This document shows positions 52,003 through 60,000 of a stretch of 60,000 nt of DNA, in pieces. The notes beneath the pieces are model-generated. The model did no database searches. It was not told where the DNA came from and saw nothing but the letters and a program-made list of their open reading frames with translations. Position 1 is the first letter of the stretch. Each line of letters begins with the position of its first letter. The DNA is from Mesostigma viride (taxonomy: Eukaryota; Streptophyta; Mesostigmatophyceae; Mesostigmatales; Mesostigmataceae), in assembly GCA_009746045.1 (NCBI GenBank), contig RPFO01000090.1, positions 955,298 through 1,015,297 on the forward strand, given 5' to 3'. Position numbers and translations under genes: made by a program.

Positions 52003-52670
52003 TGTTACGTCCCTGCCCAGACACTCCTAGCCTGAGCTACGTAGCGAAAGATCTACCATGCCGGAATTAGGAAGATTCAAGGTGGCCTAATGCAGATTGC
52101 GCTTCACGACTGGGGTCGTGAGATATCTGGCACCGCGACTTGATGCCAAGCTAATTAATACACACTTATAATGGCTAGCAATACCAATTACAAATGGATA
52201 GTTGCCCCAGGTTTAATGTGTAGGCGTATTCGCACTTATCATTCATCAAACCAAGAGGACGAGACTCTCGTCCTCGGACCAATTTCACCTAGGTCTGCCA
52301 CTACGCTGGCAAGGGGCGCCGACATGGCGCCGACCTTCCAAAGCATGCAGTCCACACAAGATCCTCGGGTCGACATCGACCCTCGCCTACAGAATCCACG
52401 CATGAGTACAATATCTCAACTAGCTATAAAGTACGCAGCGCGGCGCGACTGCACCGGCCCCTAGAAGATACACGCATACAACAACCTAGGCCCAAAATAA
52501 CTGGTCCGAATCACCCAAACTGTCATAGTTCCATACAAAAGTCCTGACCAAGGGACAATTCCCAAATTAAGTCCCGAAATGAGTCCCAAAGTCCTACGGA
52601 CCATGACAACAAGTCAAACTACATAATTTATTCCATTGTTACGTCCGTCCAAAAGGGCCGGGACGTAACA
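52003..52670 (-). repeat. 3' LTR of element C
   Basis: 668 bp, minus-strand TGTTACGTCC...GGGACGTAACA. The first ten bases pair with GGACGTAACA about 14 bases on. Contains GAATAAA. Internal blocks (CGCCGCGCTGCGTACTTTAT; GTCGACCCGAG) resemble the element A LTR, so the families are related. Confidence 0.85.
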
Positions 52671-52690
52671 CTCCTCCCCCCCACGGGGGT
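52671..52690 (-). other. polypurine tract of element C
   Basis: Minus-strand CCCCCGTGGGGGGGAGGAG adjoins the LTR, like GGGAGGAG in element B. Confidence 0.75.
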
Positions 52691-55600
52691 CGGTAGTCCC
52701 TACCGTACAAGAGATAGAAAGGAAACAAGTAAGCTAGCTACTATAAGAGTACTATGTCCCAACCCCGGTTCACCCGCGGGTTAGTAATACCAATTCCTCT
52801 AGAGGTTGATACACAGGACCAACCCTGACGTAGTAGCATGAAACAGGATGACAGGATCATTCCGCCATCCGTCATAAAACTCTCACAACCATCTCAGCGA
52901 CCGCCGTTGTTGACGCGCCGATCCACTGGAGCCACCTTAGGGGGCGCCACCGCGTGCCCTATCCCATCCACATAATAATGCACAGTCCATGTAATCCCGC
53001 GCAACCAGTCCTGAGGTCCTGAGCAGCCTCAAACTTGATGAAATGTTGACCATAGGGGTACTATGTCCCAGCCCTTGTGCACCAACGGGCCAGTGAAACC
53101 AGGTCCCCCCAGACTTGCCACGCAAGGGCAACTCTTTATATAGCCAATCGGGACTGTCAGCAGGAGGGAATATTTTTCATGCATACAACTTGATGATCCG
53201 GCCGACGAGGTGGCCAGTCATGTATCCCGTCCAGCCGAAACCCAGCCTTACAGCGCGACTGATGCGCGTAATCACATGACGATTAAGAAGTACTACTAGC
53301 GTCGACGACGGTGAGGCACAGCATGCAGTGCAGGCCCCATGCTCAGAAGCGAGGGCGTGCACCAGAAGAATCTGATCCATCGCCTCACTACCGACAGTTG
53401 TACGCGTCCTCTCAAATACAGGCGCGCCGTGAGCCAACCGACCATGCAACGTGGCCGTCCCTGGCCGCCGCTGGAGTGGCTGTATAGAGGGGGAAGCCCT
53501 AGCGTGGCCGCTAGAGTGCGCCTCCCCTGCACCTGCGAACGCATGCAGGTGCCCTCAAGGCCCTAGTGTGTCCACTAGAGTGCGCCCCGCCGTCTCTATC
53601 CAGCGCAGGAAACAGTCAAAGTCGATCAACACCGGAAACTTGGATAATATGGCACGTTAAGTGCCCAAAACTAGCAGGGCCCCAGCGTGTCCACTGGAGT
53701 GCGCCCTGCCAACTCCTCCACGAAGCTGCAGTAGTTTAGGCACAACACCACTCCGGCCGACGTGCATAGACCGGAGCAGTCGCCGGTCCCCGCATTCCTT
53801 ACTGCCAATGTGCCTGAACTCCACCGCAAGCGGGGGAAAACTCCTCAGCTCGCAGTCACACCCTCCGTGACACTTGCACAGCAAGAGCACGGTTGATGTT
53901 TGCGCAGGCCCATAAGCATGTGATGCTCGAGGCCGCCGACGTGGACTGCATAGCGCCCGCAATGCCCGCACTTATATAATGCAATGGGCAGGTCGGGGAG
54001 TGACACGCCTTGCAGGAACTGCCGTATCAGTAACGTTGCCCCTGCGAGACACCGTGCTGCTCATGGAGTAGGGCCGAAGCAACCCCGCAGTCCCAAACAA
54101 GAGCTCCTCGGGCTCGATCGCGCCCAGCACATACAGCGATCGTGGACCGGGGTCAATGCCGCGCACGACCGATCACCGCCTGTCCACCCCGCTTGACTGT
54201 CTTGCCCAGGATCCCCATTCCCGCAACAGAAACACGCCCCTATGTATGCAGTCCCCACCGCGCATCGCCACATCCCCCACTCGAAGCTTGAAGGCCTCTC
54301 ACCACCCCTGTACCAGTGCATGGCCATGGGGTATAGTACGTTTTGAAGCCCACACAGCCCGCCCGCCATGCACATGGAACGCCCTGCTCTGAGTCCCTCA
54401 TCCATGCAACCTCGTAGGCGCGCGGACACGAGCCACTTGCAAATCACGCTCGATCGGCCTCCACCAGTGGTGCAAGGAACAACTCCCTACCGGGCTCAGC
54501 CCACAGGAGGGACGCGAACACTGCGCGATGGTAGCCATGCACAGGGTCGCGGGCAGTGACTAGGTGCTCAGACTCCAGCAGCTCGATCCTGCCTGCCTCT
54601 CAGTCTCGGGTCGCCGTTACTACAGTCCCCGTGACTCGCCCTCGACGGCCAGATCCCGCACGTCCCATGTACCTCAGTGCTCTGCCATGGCTCAGCGCGC
54701 GTCAGCGCCGGGTCCGCTCAGAGCGGATGTACCGGCCCTATGCAGTGATACCGGGTGTTACTCGGACACCGGCAGTCTGCGGGGCGACAGCGCCACATCA
54801 TGTGGCATCGGCACCATGCACGCGCACTGTTGAGGCGGTGAGACAATGACCGGACACCGCCACCTGCTTCTGATGCAACCACGACCGGCACCAGCGCAAC
54901 CAGTGCAACCACGACCGGCTGGGTCATCCACCACTACTGCCGGCAGTACGTGCTGTCGCCATGCAACTGCACCGTGCCCGCATATGCTTGCAGCCCCGGG
55001 GGCCCTTACTCCCGACAGTCGCGGCGGACGCGGGCGCGCCCTGCATGCACGGTTACTCGAGCCCAGGAGTGCCCTGACCCAGCTAGGCGTCGACTCAATG
55101 CCGGGGTAGCCAATTGGTTGGCTACCGACAATTCAACAAGGTGCTGTACATCTGTTTGCCGGCCGACCACGATTCAGTACAGGCTCCGCCCTGCCTGATC
55201 GCCCCGTCGCATCGGGGTTGCAACAGCCTCCATGCACCGTGCCGTCTCCATGCACCGTGCCGCACTAGTGAAATTAATCACGTGCAGGTGCACGAGAAGC
55301 CAAGCACGTCCCTCACGCGCTAGGAAGTCAGGGAGCCGTGACTCATAGCCGCCAGCCGGAAGGCTCCCTATAATAATACTTGGCCGCATGCCATGGGACT
55401 CCGCGTCCGTTGGTCACGCGGGACGCGACGTGCAGTCAGACCGTAGCCTGGGGTCGCTGGCACTCGCTGCCGAATCCGGCATCCCGCGCGGAGATGCCTC
55501 GGTACGGATGCCTTAGTAGTAGAATCATCAAGCATCCGGTGAGCCCATGTCCAAAAGGCCAGGACCATGTGCACATGCGGTGCTGAGTGCCTGACGTGGT

Positions 55601-56090
55601 CCTCTTCGGGACGACCCGTTCAAGCCCACCGCCAACTGCAGATTATCCCATAGAGAATATATCATGGAGAAAATATATTATATAGAAAATAGAGAATATC
55701 GAAAATATATAATATCCGCACACTGGCGCATCGATCCCTGGCATGGCAGTAGAAGGGTCGTCGGATCCACGCGCGGCTGCGCATCGATCCCTGGCATGGC
55801 AGTAGAAGGGTCGTCGGATCCACGCGCGGCTGCGGTGGATTCCTACATAGATGGCCGGCTCGATCCAAAGCCGAACCGTGCCGATCATACAGGAGCTAGA
55901 TATAATTAAGAAGAGTATGGTATCATAAAGAAGTGTAGTGGACCAGTACAAGTACTTAGTATATAAAAGGTAGGTATAGTAAAGAAGTATATGGTATTAT
56001 TAGTAGCCATCTGGTTTCATACGCTCTGCGACCCCTCCCCTTCCCCCGGGGACGACGCGTCCACGCGATCGTCCAATTACTGCCAAGGAG
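52691..56090 (-). other. unidentified interior of element C
   Basis: No RT, RNase H or integrase motif is visible on either strand. Short coding-like minus-strand text occurs near 53972-54166 (LYVLGAIEPEELLFGTAG), in the position of the post-pol ORF of B, but without convincing similarity. A block ending ACTAGAGTGCGCC/ACTGGAGTGCGCC recurs near 53510, 53570 and 53690. 55640-55720 is AT-rich. Confidence 0.5.
55732..55845 (+). repeat. two-copy tandem repeat, about 58 bp
   Basis: GCATCGATCCCTGGCATGGC, then GTAGAAGGGTCGTCGGATCC and CACGCGCGGCTGC, occurs twice in tandem, apparently identical. Confidence 0.9.
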
Positions 56091-56516
56091 TCAAGAAGGA
56101 TGCTGGACCGCCGGGCGCTCGTGTGTAATGCTATGTGCCCTATACTCGCTGTCAGGGCACCAAAAGGAACCATCAGGAAACCAACCCACTCGCCGGCGCA
56201 CGCGAATGTCCACATCCTGCGCATCCAAAGTCGAGCCCAATGATGATGTCCGCTGCGCCCAGCGGTGCGATGGTCGCAGCCAGGTCGAACGGGGTGCCTT
56301 GCAGCACACCTTTGATATCTGCCAGACCGGGCGATTGGTGTTGGCGACCATCCGAGTGGGGCAGATGCACGGCCGTCCGGTGTGGGGGCTGTGCGTCAGT
56401 CCCAGCCGGCGCACCAGTGCCGCGTTGATGAAGGACATGGAAGCGCCTGTGTCGACCAAAAACTTGACATCCATGACGGTTGGTTGGCCGTGTCTGAATA
56501 TATTATTACATCTCAT
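56091..56516 (-). pseudogene. protease of element C, frameshifted
   Basis: VMDVKFLVDTGASMSFINAA carries the aspartic DTGAS motif and matches element B. The text loses frame after SPHTGRP and recovers at LDAQDVDIRVRRRVGWFPDG. It ends just after ITHERPAVQHPS, close to the point where element B jumps from protease to integrase. Confidence 0.82.
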
Positions 56517-57026
56517 ATATAAAATATCCCATTACCGCCAACGGTACCCTATATAAAACCACTAGTGCTAGACGCCTAATAGTAATTTCCCATTACCGCC
56601 AACGGCGTCTATGCATGGGGTCAGTGTATGATTCCAAACACCCCCCTTACTGCTGATAGCATGATAACAGGGTGACCTGCTACTGGCAGGACCAATGCAC
56701 CCTTCGTACTACTGACATCATGATAACAGGGTGACCTGCTACTGTGCAGGACCAATGCACCCTTGGTATTTGGTACAGATGTGGGGCAAAACAGACACCC
56801 CCCCCTTGCCCTACACAGGTGGGCATTCTCAGAATGGCTAAGGTGGCCAGCCACTAGGACTGGAAAAGCGCACCGGAATGAACATATTATAAAAATATAA
56901 TTATTATTAAATATACTAATATATAATATATATTATAGTATACTTCCCAGCGGCAAACTCGTAACCGGCCACTGCTGGTGACTCAAAGGTCGCACGCTGT
57001 CCGGAGGCTAGTCGTGAGCCTCGATC
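56517..57026. repeat. AT-rich gag-protease gap with short duplications
   Basis: CCCATTACCGCCAACGG occurs at 56529 and 56589. A roughly 60-bp block with CATGATAACAGGGTGACCTG and AGGACCAATGCACCCTT occurs twice (56658-56764). 56880-56945 is nearly pure A/T. B has gag and protease overlapping here, so this is an insertion or rearrangement. Confidence 0.7.
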
Positions 57027-58686
57027 TCATTGACCGCGCGCAGCACGCCCTTGGTAGAACTCATCGCTGGCGGCCGCGGCTGCTGGTGCTGAGTCGTGAA
57101 CTGCCGGGCCTGCTGGCGCCCGCTCGTCCGCGTTGCGGGGCTTGTCCCTTGGGCCGGAGGAGTCCGGGCGACTGCCGAACGCCGGGCCTGAAAACCTGGG
57201 CTCGGTCTCCCCCGTGCCACGTCCAGCGTGCCTGCTACGGAGTTTGGGGCAGTCGCGCCTGAGGTGACCCACCTCAAAGCACATGAAGCAACGGGCTTTA
57301 CTCGCGTCGATGGCGTTGAGGCCATGGTCAGCGTTCCCGTCCTCCAGGTCATCGGGGGAGTCCTCGTTCCCCTCGCCGTCGTGCGGGGGACCTGATCGGA
57401 AGAAACGACGCACCGATGGTGCGCGCCCGCGAGCCACGACGTCGGCCACCTGCAGAAGATACCTCTGGATATTCAAGATGTCCCACTCCTCCCAAGGGAC
57501 CTCAGCGTAGTGCTTGAATACCTCGTCCTGCAGCTCGGGACAGAGTGCCTCGATGAACCTGATCTTGTACTCATACCAGGTCATGTCGGTCAGATAGGCG
57601 GCGCTGGACTCAAACTTGGACAGAAACTCGCGATATGGGGTGGTCCCCTGGCGCAGCTTGCCGAAGGCGATTCGCTCGTGGAGTACAGCATCTGGGGGCA
57701 CCAGCTTGCGGCGCACCCGGTCCATCAACTCCTCCACGGTTTGCGGGTATGACTGGGATGCGATGCTCTCACAGTTCAAGATGCTCACCACCGCGGGGTC
57801 CATGCACGTGTTGACCACGAGCGGGATCAGATCACAGGTGGCAAGCTCCCAGCTGTAGTGATTGCGCCAAACGGTATATTGCTGTTGCCACATGCGCCCC
57901 CATTCGTCAATCTCCCGCGGTTTCATGTCCGCGTGCAGCTTGGGAACATTCTTGAACGTGGGCAACGGTGGGGCCTTCACCGTATTAGGCTTGGGCCCAC
58001 CGACCTCCCGGTAGGCGATGGAGCCGAAGGCTGGGGGCTGCGACCGGGGGAGAGATCCGGATCTGGTCGGCGTGCCGTGCGTCCGCCGCACCTGTACCGA
58101 CGAGGGGTGTTCATACCCCGGGTCCTCCAAGGCCACTCTGCTGAAATTCAGGTTGCTGACGACCGCAGGCGAGTGGACCATGCTGCTGTCCTGCGCCCGA
58201 GGTCGCTGCGGTTGGGGGACGTGTCGCTGGACGGTTGTCTGAGTCCCCTCGTCGTGTGCGGTGGCGCTGCTTCTGTCACCCCCTAGCCAGGCCCGTGGCC
58301 TATGAGCTCCAAAGGGCGGGTCCTGTGCCCCTGGTTCCTCGATATCCTCCACGGCCCCCTCCGAATCGCCGAATTCGCCATCTGCCCCGGTGTCCTCACC
58401 GTCATCCTCAGAGTTCCACAACACCATGGGTAGTAGGGAAGCACTGCCAAAGGACACTCGACGCCTGCCCCGGTGTGTTGTGGCCGGCGGAGGTCCCATG
58501 GAGCGGCCGCGCCCAGGTCCCATGGAGCGGCCGCGCCCAACCCAGGGCTGCGATGGTCGCTCCGTGGCTGGCTGAGCATGATAACGGTAGTACTGCGTGT
58601 TTTCATTCTCGTGCCCTGTCTGCTCAGGATACCGCGGCGGCCACTGTGGTCGTTGCTGCTGCTGCGGTTGCTGCTGCTGCTGCTGC

Positions 58687-58747
<61 letters not shown>

Positions 58748-59081
58748 AACCCTGCTGCTGGTGCTGCTGCTGCCGTTGTTGCTGCTGGAAACCCTGCTGC
58801 TGCTGCTGCCGTTGCTGCTGCTGGAAACCCTGCTGGAGCATCTCCTGGCTGCGCCCGTCCCCCCCTTGTTCCAACCTGGAGTCTGGACTGTCTTCATCTG
58901 ATGAATCTCTGCGGCCCTGGTCTCTGGATCGTGGGGAGCCTTCCGCAGGTCTCTCCATGACCTCACCTGTACCTGTCCCTACTTGGACGTGCGGTGGTAC
59001 CTCTACCACCTCTATACCTTGCTCGTGGTTGTCTACCTGTTCTATCTCTCTGTTGACAGCTTCTCTCCGTTTTCGTGGCAT
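57027..59081 (-). CDS. gag: gag of element C
   Basis: 684 residues, intact. ATG 59081 (MPRKRREAVNREIEQ). An acidic N-terminus leads to a long Gln-rich tract (CAG repeats, about 58640-58850) and Arg-rich text (HRGRRRVSFGSASL). The gag core includes PREIDEWGRMWQQQYTVW, CMDPAVVSILNCESIASQ, RIAFGKLRQGTTPYREFL and PWEEWDILNIQRYLLQVADV. The zinc knuckle CFMCFEVGHLRRDC (about 57240-57285) is CX2CX4HX4C. The core matches the decayed gag of B. This is the only intact gag in the window, so it could in principle supply capsid function in trans. Confidence 0.9.
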
Positions 59082-59216
59082 GGTGCTCGTACCGATACCT
59101 TACACTGCAGGCAACACCTCCCCAGAAAGGAAGAGAGAGCAAAGGGAGAGAGAGCAACCACGTGCTATAAAGCTATAACTATAGAACCTAATACTACTCC
59201 CTAGTAATGGTCTCCT

Positions 59217-59555
59217 CTACTGCTTGCTAGGGCCAATGGTCAGCTGAGAGAAAGTCACTGTAACTGCTGTCCCCTCCCCCTGACTGGTGAGTGTGGGTGG
59301 CTTGGAGCATTCACGTGTGACGTGCATCCCCTCAGGCAATGGCATGTGTTCTCTAACAAACCTATCTGCATCTGTAATGTTATCAAACCCTTTCCACTTA
59401 GCACTAGAGCCTTGGGACAATATCTTATCTTTAATATGCTCCTCACAAGTCTTCCAGCTGTAGAATATAGCAGGCCTACCCTTATCCCCGTCGTGAGCTA
59501 CTGCGTAGTAAGGAAATCCAGACTGTCCACCCTTGTTTATTTTACGTCGTGGCAT
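59217..59555 (-). CDS. RNase H1-type hybrid-binding (viroplasmin-fold) protein of element C
   Basis: 112 residues, intact, 135 bp upstream of gag. After a basic N-terminus (MPRRKINKGGQSG) the fold reads FPYYAVAHDGDKG, AIFYSWKTCEEHIKDK, AKWKGFDNITDADRFVREHM. The aromatic YY, the Trp of IFYSW, the K-x-F core and the closing helix match the HBD pattern. GMHV and a C-terminal AVTVTFSQLTIG follow, the latter nearly identical to element B. It is a standalone domain with no catalytic RNase H attached. Confidence 0.83.
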   Translation of the reverse strand: MPRRKINKGGQSGFPYYAVAHDGDKGRPAIFYSWKTCEEHIKDKILSQGSSAKWKGFDNITDADRFVREHMPLPEGMHVTRECSKPPTLTSQGEGTAVTVTFSQLTIGPSKQ

Positions 59556-60000
59556 GTTACATCATAGTCTGGCAGCGGCTTGCAAGCAAGAGAGAAAGGG
59601 GAAACCCAGGCTACCTCTAATGCAGTGACCTTAAACAAACGAGGAGAGAGCACGGAGTGTATCACAGCACACGCCCGAGCCTTCCGCAGGAACGGGCTAT
59701 ACGCAGACACGGAGGTAAACACCGTCAACACAGTCGGCAACAGCCAGACGGTATCCACCCCCACGACCCCTTGCAGGTCAAACAACGAATGGCCGTCTCC
59801 GCGACGTCCATGGGCACCAACAACATTTACAACCTATAGAGGGCACAACATATAACATAAACCCCCTACGCGTGCGGTCCCGGAGAGAAAGCAAGCGTCT
59901 AGAAGGATAAATCTAAACTAGGGGACGTACCATCTTCGATGACGTTCATCCCTCCTGAGCTGGCCGCCACCCGGTGTCGTTGAAGGCAAGCCCTGGCCGC
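59556..60000 (-). other. 5' leader of element C
   Basis: Untranslated leader upstream of the HBD ORF. No LTR boundary is seen before the window ends, and short open frames here look like chance. Confidence 0.5.

Larger units (their letters stand above)
52003..60000 (-). mobile_element. Ty3/gypsy element C, minus strand, rearranged, 5' end off-window
   Basis: Minus-strand order: HBD ORF (59555-59217), gag (59081-57027), protease remnant (56516-56091), 3.4 kb of unidentified sequence, PPT, 3' LTR (52670-52003). gag and protease are close to element B. No RT, RNase H or integrase is recognisable. The 5' LTR must lie beyond 60000. Confidence 0.85.

Noticed and set aside
52003-52670. Solo LTR or MITE
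   Set aside because: It is directly preceded on its strand by a polypurine tract, and an element C body lies upstream, so it is a 3' LTR.
56529-56605. Another copy of the CAAC-loop 3' hairpin (CCGCCAACGG)
   Set aside because: The local fold would be TACCG-CCAA-CGGTA with no bulge, outer arm or AATT tail, so it does not fit the R/S structure.
58235-59178. Plus-strand poly-Ala, poly-Leu and poly-Cys frames
   Set aside because: Shadows of the CAG tract encoding the Gln-rich part of element C gag on the minus strand.

Overview
This window is eukaryotic and consists almost entirely of nested transposable elements. I recognise no host gene, tRNA or rRNA. Base composition is moderate, with CAG (polyQ) tracts, chromodomain Ty3/gypsy elements, L1-like LINEs, a Ty1/copia element and PiggyBac-, hAT- and MULE-like DNA transposons. 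That mix fits a unicellular alga (a chlorophyte is my best guess), but the taxonomy is inference.

Left third (1-18414): a Ty3/gypsy chromovirus (element A copy 1, minus strand) running off the left edge. Its coding order is RGG-rich leader ORF, a small protein with an RNase H1-type hybrid-binding domain (HBD), gag, pol ending in a chromodomain, then a further ORF. A 589-bp MITE sits in its leader, and its 5' LTR is split by element B (8759-17996, plus strand). B has identical 138-bp LTRs and a 5-bp target duplication. B's long pol ORF joins protease directly to integrase, with reverse transcriptase and RNase H absent.

18415-22000: two tail-to-tail copies of an L1-type retroposon (R). One is interrupted by a PiggyBac element (18567-21435, TTAA duplication) lacking its catalytic core; the other is interrupted by a tRNA-like SINE (S).

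23211-35363: a Ty1/copia element (G, minus strand) with apparent order gag, integrase, protease, RT, RNase H. Its 5' LTR is split by a 5.9-kb MULE/foldback-like element (H) with 640-835-bp inverted repeats and mirrored 9-bp minisatellites.

37000-44979: an L1-like LINE (E, plus strand) with ORF1 and ORF2. ORF2 is interrupted by an ORF1-only R retroposon (39676-41358), disrupted by a 22-bp tandem expansion, and cut at 44980 by element A copy 2 (44980-52002). A copy 2 carries a hAT-like element (45160-46522) in its 5' LTR and is itself cut off by element C (52003 to beyond 60000, minus strand), a relative of B.

The most interesting signals are: (1) a separate HBD-protein ORF upstream of gag in all three Ty3/gypsy families, with a shared C-terminal motif; (2) a covarying 3' RNA hairpin with a CAAC loop shared by LINE-type R and SINE S; (3) element B, apparently mobilised recently without its own reverse transcriptase.
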